Positions 8,772 through 16,792 of a stretch of 64,000 bases of DNA are shown one piece after another; the stretch's first letter is position 1, and each line of letters begins with the position of its first letter. The translations under genes and the position numbers were made by a program. Where the stretch lies: assembly GCF_900116385.1 (NCBI RefSeq), contig NZ_FPCI01000001.1:744001-808000 (forward strand). Reading direction: 5' to 3'. This DNA is from Pseudoxanthomonas sp. YR558. Lineage in GTDB: Bacteria; Pseudomonadota; Gammaproteobacteria; Xanthomonadales; Xanthomonadaceae. The notes below the pieces were generated by a model. That model was given only the letters and a program-made list of their open reading frames with translations. It was not told the origin of the DNA and made no database searches.

Positions 8772-9874
8772 CAGAGATCGAGCTCGAGATCGGTGGCGGC
8801 GCTGTGGGTGCACAGCTTCAACGCCTGGGTGGGTTCGTGGGACAGGTCGCCGCTCGGCAGGTGACGCGTGCTGCCGGCGGACTTGCCGCAGGCGCAGGTG
8901 TTGCAGATGCCCATGCGGCAGCCGGACGGCGGCTTCAGGCCATGCTGTTCCAGTGCGACCAGCAGCGACTCGCCGCGCGGTATGCGCAGCGTGCGCCCGC
9001 TGCGTTGCAGACGGATGTCGACCTCGCCTTCGTCGACCACCGTCACCGGGGGCGGCGTGAAGGCCTCGGCCTGGAATGAGGTCGCTTGCGCTGCGAGCAG
9101 CTGGCGCGCGGCTTCGACGAAGCCACCCGGACCGCAGGCCAACACCTGCGAAGTCGCTACATCGCCGGCATGCGCGGCCAGCAAGGCGTCGTCGATGCGG
9201 CCTTCGGCTTCGTCGGCCGCCGCGGCGGCTTCGCGCGTCACCAGCAGGCGGAAACGGAAGCGCGGCTGGGCCGCGGCGAGTGCGCGCAGCTCCGGCAGGA
9301 AGCAGGCTTCCTCGCGCGTGCGGACCCAGTACAGCAGCGTGGCGTCGGCGGGCATGTCCTTCGCCGAAAGCTCGCGCACTAGCGCGATCATCGGCGTAAT
9401 GCCGCTACCGGCCGCCAGCATCAGATACGTGCCCTGCGGCACTGCCGGCAGTGTCATCCCGCCGAAGGCCTGGCCCAGCTCGACGATGTCGCCGATGCGT
9501 GCAGCCTTGCAGAGATGCTGGCTGACCTTGCCACCCTCGATGGCTTTCACCGTCACCGGCAGCAGGCCGTCCGCCCGCGGCGGCGTGGTCAGGCTGTAGC
9601 TGCGGGTGATGCGCACGCCGTCGATGTCCACGCCCAGGTTGACGTGCTGGCCGGCGCGGTGGCCGGCCCAGTGGCGATTGGGCTTGAACAGCAGGGTGAC
9701 GGCATCGGCCGAGGCGGCTTCACGTGCGACCAGGCGCGCCAGCGGGCGCTCCCAGGTCCAGGTGCGGTGGAAACGGGCGGCCCAGAAGTCGAAGACATCC
9801 GGCTTCACGAGGGGCCGGATCAGGCGTTTCAGGGGACCGGGCCGGCGGGGGGACGGGCGGAACTGGGCGTTCAT
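8771..9874 (-). CDS. Ferredoxin reductase with C-terminal 2Fe-2S domain (desaturase electron donor)
   Basis: A 367-residue flavoprotein that passes electrons from NAD(P)H through FAD to a built-in plant-type 2Fe-2S cluster. Visible motifs are the FAD-binding RSYSLTTP, the NAD(P)-binding AAGSGITPM, and the C-terminal ferredoxin cysteines in SGCRMGICNTCACGK plus a later Cys in LKLCTHSAA. The ATG at 9874 (MNAQFRPS) was chosen because it begins the conserved part; an in-frame start 18 bases upstream is possible. The gene is first in a two-gene operon with the desaturase and overlaps it by one base. A TATAGT hexamer at 9887-9882 would place the transcript start almost at this ATG, so a leaderless or very short-leader mRNA is possible. 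The operator-like palindrome at 9908-9921 lies just upstream of that promoter position. Confidence 0.92.
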   Translation of the reverse strand: MNAQFRPSPRRPGPLKRLIRPLVKPDVFDFWAARFHRTWTWERPLARLVAREAASADAVTLLFKPNRHWAGHRAGQHVNLGVDIDGVRITRSYSLTTPPRADGLLPVTVKAIEGGKVSQHLCKAARIGDIVELGQAFGGMTLPAVPQGTYLMLAAGSGITPMIALVRELSAKDMPADATLLYWVRTREEACFLPELRALAAAQPRFRFRLLVTREAAAAADEAEGRIDDALLAAHAGDVATSQVLACGPGGFVEAARQLLAAQATSFQAEAFTPPPVTVVDEGEVDIRLQRSGRTLRIPRGESLLVALEQHGLKPPSGCRMGICNTCACGKSAGSTRHLPSGDLSHEPTQALKLCTHSAATDLELDL

Positions 9875-9907
9875 GGCCGCCACTATACCCATGTGAAGAC
9901 GTTTGTG

Positions 9908-9921
9908 TATACAGTTGTATA
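9908..9921. promoter_or_regulatory. Palindromic operator candidate between desaturase operon and fabR-like gene
   Basis: The sequence TATACA-GT-TGTATA is a perfect 6-2-6 inverted repeat in an AT-rich island within GC-rich DNA. The core TACA-N2-TGTA matches the centre of the palindromes that FabR and DesT regulators are reported to bind. It lies between the divergent reductase/desaturase operon and the FabR-type gene. It would overlap the -35 region of a leftward promoter with -10 TATAGT (9887-9882) and is next to a possible rightward promoter (TTGTAT at 9915-9920, TATGAT at 9936-9941, a short 15-base spacer). Binding by the adjacent regulator is inferred. Confidence 0.6.
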
Positions 9922-9974
9922 TTAATTTACCCGGCTATGATGCCCCTACCACCCCGTATGCCCGGCCCGCCCGC

Positions 9975-10634
9975 GTGACATTGCATCCGCACCCGCTGCC
10001 CCACGATGACCACGGCCCAGGCCGGAAGGCCACGATTTCGCGCGAGGATCTGCTGGCCGCCGCTCTGAAACTGGTGGGCCCGCACCGCAGCGTGTCCACG
10101 CTAAGCCTGCGTGAAGTGGCCCGTGAAGCCGGCATCGCGCCGAACAGCTTCTACCGCCAGTTCCGCGACATGGACGAATTGGCGGTGGCGTTGATCGACC
10201 TGGCCGGCCGCTCGCTGCGCAAGATCATCGGCGAAGCCCGCCACCGCGCCGCGAGCACCGACCGCAGCGTCGTACGTGGCTCGGTGGAAGCCTTCATCGA
10301 GCAGCTGCGCGCCGACGACAAGCTGCTGCACGTACTGCTGCGCGAGGGCAACGTGGGCTCGGACGCCTTCAAGCATGCGGTCGAGCGCGAGCTGCAGTTC
10401 TTCGAAGAGGAATTGCACGTCGACCTGGTCCGCCTGGCCACGCGCGACAGGGCGCCGCTGCACGAACCGGCCCTGGTGTCGCGCGCCATCACGCGCCTGG
10501 TCTTCGCGATGGGTGCCACGGCGATGGACCTGCCGCCCGAGCGCGACGGCGAACTGATCGACGAACTGTCGGAGATGGTGCGCCTGATCCTGACCGGCTC
10601 ACGCGCCCTCGCCTCCCGCTCCGCGCCGCGCTGA
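9975..10634 (+). CDS. fabR: FabR-like TetR-family repressor of unsaturated fatty acid genes
   Basis: A TetR-family DNA-binding protein of about 219 residues. The N-terminal helix-turn-helix reads STLSLREVAREAGIAPNSFYRQF, which from memory is close to the corresponding stretch of E. coli FabR; the following FRDMDEL also fits. FabR senses the acyl chain and represses unsaturated fatty-acid genes; the paralogue DesT of Pseudomonas controls a desaturase operon with the same divergent arrangement as here, so DesT is an equally good name. The frame is open from 9903 with a TTG, but the GTG at 9975 (or TTG at 9981) is a more reasonable start; it is not certain. The C-terminal ligand domain occupies about residues 75-205. 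The gene is convergent with the L,D-transpeptidase gene seven bases downstream. Confidence 0.88.
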   Translation: MTLHPHPLPHDDHGPGRKATISREDLLAAALKLVGPHRSVSTLSLREVAREAGIAPNSFYRQFRDMDELAVALIDLAGRSLRKIIGEARHRAASTDRSVVRGSVEAFIEQLRADDKLLHVLLREGNVGSDAFKHAVERELQFFEEELHVDLVRLATRDRAPLHEPALVSRAITRLVFAMGATAMDLPPERDGELIDELSEMVRLILTGSRALASRSAPR

Positions 10635-10641
10635 CGCGGCG
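10624..10641. terminator. Hairpin between convergent genes (fabR-like and L,D-transpeptidase)
   Basis: CGCCGCG (10624-10630) and CGCGGCG (10635-10641) form a perfect 7-bp GC stem around the loop CTGA, which contains the TGA stop of the fabR-like gene. The stop of the convergent L,D-transpeptidase gene begins directly after the stem. There is no T-tract on either side, so if it terminates transcription it is not a textbook intrinsic terminator. Confidence 0.4.
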
Positions 10642-11157
10642 TCAGGGATCGATGCGGATCGGCGTTCCGACCGGAACGCGTTGCCAGATCGCGTCCATCT
10701 CCGCATCGGTGACGGCAATGCAGCCTTCCGTCCAATCCGTGCGCAACCCCGGCGGGGTCGCGCCGTGGATCATGATGTCGCCGCCCGGATCCACACCGCG
10801 TGCGATGGCCTGCCGGCGATCGGCTTCGTCCGGATAGGAAATGCGCAGCGACAGGTGGAAGCGGCTGCGGTCGTTGCGATACGTGATGCGGTAGTCGCCT
10901 TCCGGCGTGCGCTGGTCGCCTTGCTGCCGCTTGTGTCCCACCGGCTCGCCGCCCAGCACGACACGATAGGTGGCGATGACACGGCCATCGCGCAGCAGGT
11001 CCAGCCGTCGCTGCGCCTTGTAGACCCGGATGGCATCGGCCTGCTGGGCCGCCGGAAGCAAGGCCGGCGCAGGACGACCCGGCTCATGCGCGTGCAAGGG
11101 CGCTAATCCGCACGCGACCAAGAGGGCGGTAAGACCGCGCATGAGACGGATCTTCAT
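10642..11157 (-). CDS. L,D-transpeptidase (YkuD domain), exported
   Basis: A 171-residue periplasmic protein with an N-terminal signal peptide (a Lys/Arg start followed by LTALLVACGLAPLHAH). One YkuD catalytic domain follows. The catalytic region contains the His of MIHGATPPGL and the nucleophile Cys in DWTEGCIAVT, matching the family pattern HG...(S/T)xGC. L,D-transpeptidases form 3-3 peptidoglycan crosslinks or attach lipoproteins to the wall; the particular role here is not known. There is no peptidoglycan-binding LysM domain, so it is a minimal version. The ATG overlaps the TGA of the upstream aidB-like gene by four bases (ATGA), so translation is probably coupled although the functions look unrelated. 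Confidence 0.9.
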   Translation of the reverse strand: MKIRLMRGLTALLVACGLAPLHAHEPGRPAPALLPAAQQADAIRVYKAQRRLDLLRDGRVIATYRVVLGGEPVGHKRQQGDQRTPEGDYRITYRNDRSRFHLSLRISYPDEADRRQAIARGVDPGGDIMIHGATPPGLRTDWTEGCIAVTDAEMDAIWQRVPVGTPIRIDP

Positions 11158-12779
11158 GCCGGCAGCGTCCGTGCGATCACGCCGGCGAAATCCCCCTCCG
11201 CCAAGGTGCCGAACACACGCCCCTGCTCGCCGCCCAGGCGACTACGTACGAACATCTCCGCCACCGGGCTGCCTGCGCGGATCAGCACGCCGGCCTGCAG
11301 CGCGAGCGCAAGCCGCTCGACCAACCTGCGCGCGCCGCTCTCGGTGGCCTGCGCCATGTCGTGCTGCAAACGCCCGACGAAGGCATCGAAGATCGCATCG
11401 CGCCCCGCACACGCTTCGAGCTCGGCGAGCACCGCCTGCGCGCTGGCGGGCTCACGCGACAGCGCGCGCAGTACGTCCAGACACTGCACGTTGCCACTGC
11501 CTTCCCAGATGGAATTCAGCGGTGCCTGCCGGTACAGCCGCGGCAGGATCGATTCCTCGACATAGCCCGCGCCGCCTAGGCACTCCTGCGCCTCGTTGAC
11601 GAAGGCCGGTGCACACTTGCAGATCCAGAACTTGCCGACGGCCGTGGCGACGCGCGCGAACGCCGCCTCCGCGGTATCTCGCGGCGCGGCATCCACAGCG
11701 CGCGCGACGCGCACGGCGAAGGCGGTGGCGGCTTCCGACTCCAGTGCGAGGTCCGCCAGCACGTTCTGCATCAGGGCGTGATCGACCAGCCGCTGGCCGA
11801 ATGCGCGACGATGCCGTGCGTGGTGCACCGCCTGCGCGAGTGCCATCCGCATCTCGGCGGCGGAACCCAGCATGCAGTCCAGGCGCGTCAGCATGACCAT
11901 CTCGATGATGGTCGCCACACCCCGTCCCTCCTCGCCCACGCGCCATGCCTGCGCGCCGGTGAATTCGACCTCGCTCGATGCATTGGCCCAGTCGCCGAGC
12001 TTGTCCTTCAGCCGCATCAGCCGGAACGCGTTTTTCGTGCCGTCTTCGCGTCGGCGCGGCATCAGCAGGCAGGTCAGCCCTCCCGGCGCCTGCGCCAGCA
12101 CCAGGAAGCCGTCGCACATCGGCGCGGAGAAGAACCACTTGTGCCCGACCAGTGCATACGTACCGTCTGCCTGTGCCGTAGCGACGGTCGCATTCGCGCG
12201 CACATCGGAGCCACCCTGCTTCTCGGTCATGCCCATGCCGAGGGTGATACCGGCCTTGTCGGCGATGGGCACATCGCGCGGATCGTAGTGCGGTGCCGCG
12301 GCCTTCGCCGCCCACTCGCGCAGCGCGGGGATGCGCTGGAGCACGGGCACTGCGGCATGCGTCATCGTCAACGGGCAGCTGGTGCCCGCTTCCGCCTGGT
12401 GATGCAGATAGCTGAGTGCTGCCCGTGCCACGTGCGCGCCCGGCACCGGCTCGTGCCACGAAAGACCGGCCACGCCGTGGGTCTTCGCGACCTCCATCAG
12501 CCGGTGGTAGGCGGGATGGAACTCGACGGTGTCTATCCGATGGCCAAGGCGATCGTGCGTGCGCAATCGCGGTCGGTCGCGATTCGCGTCGAAGCCGAGC
12601 CGGTACAGCTCGTCGCCCGCCAGCGCGCCATAGGCTGCGAGGCGGGACACGAACGCCTCGCCACCCTCGCGCAGCACGGCCTCGCGCAGCACGACATCAT
12701 CCGCCCACAGATCGCGCGGTTCGAACGCAGGCGGTTGGTTGTCCACGCGATGCGTTTCGAATGGAGGAAGATCGTCCAT
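11154..12779 (-). CDS. aidB: AidB-type acyl-CoA dehydrogenase family flavoprotein
   Basis: A 541-residue protein, the same length as E. coli AidB as I recall it. Diagnostic stretches of the AidB group are FHPAYHRLMEVA, GMGMTEKQGGSDVRAN, YALVGHKWFFSAPMCD and LYRQAPLNSIWEGSGNV. In E. coli, AidB is induced by alkylating agents, binds FAD and DNA, and limits alkylation damage; its acyl-CoA dehydrogenase activity is low. The ATG at 12779 is preferred because the family's N-terminus begins there; the frame stays open upstream but shows no conserved sequence. A FAD monooxygenase gene ends 57 bases upstream. No ada, alkB or alkA gene is present nearby, so an adaptive-response context is not visible. 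Annotation as a plain isovaleryl-CoA dehydrogenase would be less precise. Confidence 0.9.
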   Translation of the reverse strand: MDDLPPFETHRVDNQPPAFEPRDLWADDVVLREAVLREGGEAFVSRLAAYGALAGDELYRLGFDANRDRPRLRTHDRLGHRIDTVEFHPAYHRLMEVAKTHGVAGLSWHEPVPGAHVARAALSYLHHQAEAGTSCPLTMTHAAVPVLQRIPALREWAAKAAAPHYDPRDVPIADKAGITLGMGMTEKQGGSDVRANATVATAQADGTYALVGHKWFFSAPMCDGFLVLAQAPGGLTCLLMPRRREDGTKNAFRLMRLKDKLGDWANASSEVEFTGAQAWRVGEEGRGVATIIEMVMLTRLDCMLGSAAEMRMALAQAVHHARHRRAFGQRLVDHALMQNVLADLALESEAATAFAVRVARAVDAAPRDTAEAAFARVATAVGKFWICKCAPAFVNEAQECLGGAGYVEESILPRLYRQAPLNSIWEGSGNVQCLDVLRALSREPASAQAVLAELEACAGRDAIFDAFVGRLQHDMAQATESGARRLVERLALALQAGVLIRAGSPVAEMFVRSRLGGEQGRVFGTLAEGDFAGVIARTLPA

Positions 12780-12835
12780 CACCGGCTCCCACGGCGGGCT
12801 GTCGTCGTCGATTGTGCCCGATGATCGGTCGCGAG

Positions 12836-14056
12836 CTAGCCTTGCAGCGCCTCCAGGAAGTCCGGCTTCAGCCTCAAGGCACCGAAGAAGCCATGCTGTG
12901 TACCGCTCAACACCCGCAGCATGTGGCCACGTCCGCCCGGCAGGCGGCCCATCGGCAGGAAGGCGAGATCGCGCGCCCGTGCGATCACGTCGCGGTCGGA
13001 CTGGAAGATCGGCGTCAGCCAGCGGCTCCAGAATTGGTAGACGCCCACATGCGCCTGGCGTTCGCGCTGGTAGGCGTGCAACGCAGCAGGAACGGACGCC
13101 TGTGTGCGCAACGCATCGCGTAGAGCCAGCGCATCCATCAGCGCCATGTTCACCCCCTGCCCCAGCTGCGGACTCATGCCGTGCGCTGCATCGCCTAGTA
13201 CGACCAAGCGGTCGCGATGCCACTGGCGCAGGGTAACGTCGCGATAGCTCGCGCGCGCCAACTGGTCGGCATCGACGGTATCGGCCAGGCACGCATCGGC
13301 GTCGGGCCACAGGTGCGCAACCTCATCGCGCCATGCTGGCAGTCCGCGCGTTCGCCAAGCATCGAAATCGGCGACCGGCAGACTCCAGAAGAAGCTCAGG
13401 CGGGGCAAGTCGTCGCCTGGCCGGGTCCCCACCGGCAACAGGCCGATCATCTTGCGCGCCGCGACGTAGCGCTGCCGCAGTTCGTCGCCCCAGGCCCATC
13501 CGCCTTGTGGCACCAGCTGCCATAACGCACCCCAGGGATAGACGGCCTCGCGCTCCACCGCGCCGGTGAACCCGCGCAGCTGCGACGCCGACCCGTCCGC
13601 GGCGATGACCAGGTCGAACGGACCGTGCCAGCGACCGTGCTGGTCGCGGACGCGGCGCGTGTCCTCGCTGATCGCGTCGATGGCGTGGCCACGGTGTACC
13701 TCGCCGTGCTCGGCCCAGGCATCGGCCAGCAGCGAAAACAGCGCGCCACGCTGCATGCCCACGCCGAACAGCCGCACGTCCAGCCCCGCATAGCGCATGT
13801 CCATCACCGCGCGCCCGCACGGCGTCTCGCCATACAAGCGGTTCACGCGCCGGCCATGCGCCATCACCTGGCGCAGCAGGCCGAGCTCCCACAACACCTG
13901 CAGGCCGGTCGGCTGCAGCAGGAAGCCGGCGCCCACCGGCCCGAGTTCCGGCGCGCGCTCGAACACCTCCACCCGGTGCCCATCGCGCGACAGCGACAAG
14001 GCCGCCGCCTGGCCGGCGGTGCCGTAACCGATGATCGCGATGTGTTGGGAATCCAT
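12836..14056 (-). CDS. FAD-dependent aromatic monooxygenase-like protein
   Basis: A 406-residue flavoprotein of the UbiH/salicylate-hydroxylase (FAD_binding_3) family. The N-terminal Rossmann motif IAIIGYGTAGQAAAL binds the ADP of FAD, the middle has the family DG motif (LVIAADGSASQLR), and the C-terminal GDAAHGMSPQLGQGVNMA binds the flavin ribityl/phosphate. Such enzymes hydroxylate aromatic or enolic substrates using NAD(P)H and oxygen. The substrate is unknown. The start at 14056 gives MDSQHIAIIGYG, the expected position right before the Rossmann strand. The gene lies upstream of aidB with a 56-base gap and behind the cold-shock terminator, so it presumably has its own promoter in 14057-14113. 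Confidence 0.88.
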   Translation of the reverse strand: MDSQHIAIIGYGTAGQAAALSLSRDGHRVEVFERAPELGPVGAGFLLQPTGLQVLWELGLLRQVMAHGRRVNRLYGETPCGRAVMDMRYAGLDVRLFGVGMQRGALFSLLADAWAEHGEVHRGHAIDAISEDTRRVRDQHGRWHGPFDLVIAADGSASQLRGFTGAVEREAVYPWGALWQLVPQGGWAWGDELRQRYVAARKMIGLLPVGTRPGDDLPRLSFFWSLPVADFDAWRTRGLPAWRDEVAHLWPDADACLADTVDADQLARASYRDVTLRQWHRDRLVVLGDAAHGMSPQLGQGVNMALMDALALRDALRTQASVPAALHAYQRERQAHVGVYQFWSRWLTPIFQSDRDVIARARDLAFLPMGRLPGGRGHMLRVLSGTQHGFFGALRLKPDFLEALQG

Positions 14057-14113
14057 GGCGCGTGGCGGCCTTTCGTCGTTCGTCAAAGCGGCTTGGCAGG
14101 AAACGCGGGCGTT

Positions 14114-14137
14114 AAAAAACCCCGCCGGAGCGGGGTT
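14114..14137 (-). terminator. Intrinsic terminator of the cold-shock gene
   Basis: On the minus strand, AACCCCG (14137-14131) pairs with CGGGGTT (14124-14118) around a six-base loop and is followed by a run of six T (14119-14114). It lies 18 bases after the cold-shock stop codon. This is a textbook Rho-independent terminator, one of few in this window. Confidence 0.9.
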
Positions 14138-14155
14138 CAAGAAAATCGTCTTGGA

Positions 14156-14362
14156 TCAGGCTGCTGGCGTGATGTTGGACGCCTGTGCACCCTTCGGGCC
14201 CTGGGTCAACTCGTAGCTGACGCGCTGGCCTTCCTGCAGGCTGCGGAAGCCCTTGGAATTGATGGCGGTGTGGTGCGCAAAGACATCGGCGCTGCCATCT
14301 TCTGGCGCGATGAATCCGAAGCCCTTGGCATCGTTGAACCATTTCACGGTACCGTACGGCAT
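14156..14362 (-). CDS. Cold-shock domain protein (CspA family)
   Basis: A 68-residue single cold-shock domain protein, an OB-fold that binds single-stranded RNA and DNA and melts mRNA structure. It begins [18 protein letters not shown], giving RNP1 as KGFGFI and RNP2 as DVFAHH. The second Phe usually found in VFVHF-type RNP2 is replaced, a variation seen in other family members. The usual length is 65-75 residues. It is a single-gene unit with a strong promoter at 14425-14453, a leader of about 55 bases, a purine-rich ribosome site (AAAAGGAAA) and a terminator after the stop. Whether it responds to cold cannot be told from the sequence. Confidence 0.95.
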   Translation of the reverse strand: MPYGTVKWFNDAKGFGFIAPEDGSADVFAHHTAINSKGFRSLQEGQRVSYELTQGPKGAQASNITPAA

Positions 14363-14424
14363 AGCGCTTGCGTTTCCTTTTCTGGATGCGGGTGGTGGTG
14401 TGTGACTGGACGTCACACGCGCCG

Positions 14425-14453
14425 AGTATGCAAAGCCCAGCGCGCGTTGACAA
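14425..14453 (-). promoter_or_regulatory. Sigma-70-type promoter of the cold-shock gene
   Basis: On the minus strand TTGTCA (14453-14448) is followed after 17 bases by CATACT (14430-14425). The -35 element abuts the stop codon of the upstream mtnP-type gene (TGA at 14456-14454). It would give a leader of roughly 55 bases before the ATG at 14362. Confidence 0.7.
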
Positions 14454-15200
14454 TCACCCGCGTGCCAGCGCCTCGACCAGGGCCGGGATGCCCGCCGACG
14501 CGGCGGCCACGTTCGCCAGCACTTCGTCCATCGTGATTTCCTCGTCGGTCCCGCAGCCGGCGGCCCAGTTGGCGACGATGGCCAGGCATGCGTATTCCAG
14601 GCCCATTTCACGCGCCAGACCCGCTTCCGGCATGCCGGTCATGCCGACCAGGTCGCAGCCATCGCGCCGCATGCGGCGGATCTCCGCACGGGTCTCCAGG
14701 CGCGGTCCCTGGGTGGCGCCGTAGCACCCGCCATCGACCAGGGAAACGCCGGTCGCGCGGGCGGCCGCAAGGATCTGCTGACGAAGTAAATGCGTGTATG
14801 GATCGCCGAAGTCGACATGCAGTACCTCGGTGCCGGGCTCTTCACAGATCGTCGAGATGCGGCCCCAGGTGTAGTCGATCAGCTGGTCCGGGCACGCCAG
14901 CACGCGCGGGCCGCAGGCATCGGTGATGCCGCCCACGGTGTTCAGTGCGAGCACGCGGGTGGCACCCAGGTCCTTCAGCGCCTGCAGGTTCGCGCGGTAG
15001 TTGATCTTGTGCGGCGGCACCGAATGGCCTTCGCCATGACGCGCGAGGAAGGCCACGCGCTGCCCGCCCAGCAGGCCGACACGGACCGGGCCGGACGGTG
15101 CGCCGAAGCGGGTGTCGACGTCATGGGCCTGCACGTCCTGCAGGTCCGCAAGCTTGTAGACGCCGGTACCGCCGATGACGGCGAGCGCGATGTCGCCCAT
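14454..15200 (-). CDS. mtnP: S-methyl-5'-thioinosine phosphorylase (MTAP family)
   Basis: A 248-residue purine-nucleoside phosphorylase of the MTAP family. Family signatures are [11 protein letters not shown] (phosphate site), [28 protein letters not shown] and the base/sugar site [19 protein letters not shown]. In Pseudomonas aeruginosa the enzyme at the matching locus (next to nagZ) cleaves methylthioinosine to hypoxanthine and methylthioribose-1-phosphate, part of polyamine by-product recycling. The gene directly downstream of hypoxanthine phosphoribosyltransferase (three-base gap) fits that assignment, because hypoxanthine is the substrate of hpt. An ordinary methylthioadenosine phosphorylase is the alternative. 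Confidence 0.85.
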   Translation of the reverse strand: MGDIALAVIGGTGVYKLADLQDVQAHDVDTRFGAPSGPVRVGLLGGQRVAFLARHGEGHSVPPHKINYRANLQALKDLGATRVLALNTVGGITDACGPRVLACPDQLIDYTWGRISTICEEPGTEVLHVDFGDPYTHLLRQQILAAARATGVSLVDGGCYGATQGPRLETRAEIRRMRRDGCDLVGMTGMPEAGLAREMGLEYACLAIVANWAAGCGTDEEITMDEVLANVAAASAGIPALVEALARG

Positions 15201-15203
15201 GGC

Positions 15204-15773
15204 TCAGTCCTTCAACGCGTAGATGCCCGGCAGGTTGCGACCCTGCTCGTGGTAGTCCATGCCGAACCCGAACACGTAGCGGTCGGCGACTTCCAGCCCC
15301 ACATAGTCGGCGCAGATGCCCGCCACGCAGCGGTCGTGCTGCTTGGTGGTCAAGGCAGCGATGCGCACGTCGGTGGCGCCCTGCTCCAGGCACCACTGCT
15401 TCACGGCGAGCAGCGTATGCCCCTCGTCGAGGATGTCGTCGACCAGCAGCACGCGGCGACCGTACAGCGCGGTGGCCGGGCGGTGCTTCCACACCAGTTC
15501 GCCGCCGGTGGTTTCGCCGCGGTAGCGCGTGGCATGAAGGTAGTCGAATTCCAGGTCCAGCCCCAACGCGCCCAGCTCCAGCGACAGCTGGCCGGCGAAC
15601 GGCAGCGCGCCGTGCATGATGGTCAGATAGACCGGCACCTCGCCGGCGTAGTCGCGCGCGATCGGTGCCGCCATCTGCACGATGGCGCGGTCGATCGTCG
15701 CACGATCGACCAACAGGTCGGCGTTGGCCAGCGCATCGGCCAGCTTCGGCCGCGGATTGCCCAGCGATTCCAT
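15204..15773 (-). CDS. hpt: Hypoxanthine-guanine phosphoribosyltransferase
   Basis: A 189-residue purine salvage enzyme converting hypoxanthine or guanine and PRPP to IMP or GMP. The PRPP-binding loop is VLLVDDILDEGHTL, the type I PRTase motif. The ATG at 15773 shares its A with the TGA of nagZ (TGATG), indicating coupled translation; longer in-frame extensions are shadows of nagZ. The product of the neighbouring mtnP-type enzyme, hypoxanthine, would feed directly into this step, so the operon couples sulfur/polyamine by-product recycling to nucleotide salvage. Confidence 0.92.
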   Translation of the reverse strand: MESLGNPRPKLADALANADLLVDRATIDRAIVQMAAPIARDYAGEVPVYLTIMHGALPFAGQLSLELGALGLDLEFDYLHATRYRGETTGGELVWKHRPATALYGRRVLLVDDILDEGHTLLAVKQWCLEQGATDVRIAALTTKQHDRCVAGICADYVGLEVADRYVFGFGMDYHEQGRNLPGIYALKD

Positions 15774-16780
15774 CAAGCCACTCCTTTCAGACTGTCGATG
15801 ACGCGTGATTGCGTCTGGCCGTAGCGGTCGTCCGCGATCAGCCCATCCCATCCCAGTGCACCGCGCCCCAGTACGCCGAGGACGGCGGCGGTGTTCAGCG
15901 CGCGGCCTTCTACCGCCTTCAGCGATTCGTCGACGAGCTTCGGCGAGCAGACCAGCACCACGTCGCATCCCGCGTCCAGGTGGTCGTGGATGCGCTGCTT
16001 CACGCCACCAGCCGAGAATGCGGCGGCCATGCCGATGTCGTCGGAGAACACCACGCCGCGGAAGCCCATCTCTTCGCGCAGCACCTGCTGGATCCAGAAC
16101 GGCGAATAGCCGGCCGGTTCTGGGGCGACGGCGGGATACTTCACGTGTCCCATCATCACCGCATCGGCCTTGGCCTCGATGCCGGCCACGAAAGGCACCA
16201 GGTCCTCGGCACGCAGCACCTCCAGCGTGCGCGGATCGACGGCGTCGTCGAAGTGGGTGTCTTCCAGCACCGTGCCATGGCCCGGGAAATGCTTCAGCGT
16301 GGCCGCCATGCCGGCGCTGTGCATGCCGCGCACGTAGGCGCGGGTGAACTCGGCGACGATCTGCGGATCGGCATCGAACGCCCGGTTGCCGATGGCCCGA
16401 TTGCCTCGCGCCAGGTCCACGACCGGCGCGAAGCTCAAGTCCACGCCGCTGGCGATGATCTCGCTGGCCATCAGCCAGGCGTGCTCCTCGGCACGCTGCA
16501 GGGCCAGGGACGGATCCTGCGCATAGAGCTTGCCGAACCCTTCCAGCGCGGGCAGGTCGCTGTAGCCCTCGCGGAAGCGCTGCACGCGGCCGCCTTCCTG
16601 GTCCACGCAGACCAGTTGCGGACGCGGCGCGGCGGCGCGGATGGCCTGCGACAGTTCCGCCACCTGCGCGCGCGAGGCGAAGTTGCGGGTGAACAGGATG
16701 ACGCCGGCGACGGCGTCGTGCTGCAGCCAGTCGCGCTCCTGCGCGGTGAGTTCGGTGCCGGCGATGCCGATGACGAGCAT
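15773..16780 (-). CDS. nagZ: Beta-N-acetylhexosaminidase, peptidoglycan recycling
   Basis: A 335-residue cytoplasmic glycoside hydrolase family 3 enzyme, a normal NagZ length. It removes N-acetylglucosamine from GlcNAc-anhydroMurNAc peptides imported during wall recycling. The signatures are KHFPGHGTVLEDTH (the catalytic His-Asp dyad loop), LSFAPVVDLARGNRAIGNRAF and the aspartate-containing GVVFSDDIGM. No signal peptide is present, as expected. It begins 12 bases after the CYTH gene and ends in the TGATG overlap with hpt. In species with an inducible AmpC beta-lactamase, NagZ products act as inducer signals; no ampC is visible here. Confidence 0.95.
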   Translation of the reverse strand: MLVIGIAGTELTAQERDWLQHDAVAGVILFTRNFASRAQVAELSQAIRAAAPRPQLVCVDQEGGRVQRFREGYSDLPALEGFGKLYAQDPSLALQRAEEHAWLMASEIIASGVDLSFAPVVDLARGNRAIGNRAFDADPQIVAEFTRAYVRGMHSAGMAATLKHFPGHGTVLEDTHFDDAVDPRTLEVLRAEDLVPFVAGIEAKADAVMMGHVKYPAVAPEPAGYSPFWIQQVLREEMGFRGVVFSDDIGMAAAFSAGGVKQRIHDHLDAGCDVVLVCSPKLVDESLKAVEGRALNTAAVLGVLGRGALGWDGLIADDRYGQTQSRVIDSLKGVA

Positions 16781-16792
16781 TTCGGGGGATCC

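Noticed and set aside
12780..13310. An N-terminal extension of the AidB-type protein
   Set aside because: The frame stays open, but the extra residues have no family similarity and would overlap most of the monooxygenase gene end; the ATG at 12779 gives the normal family length.
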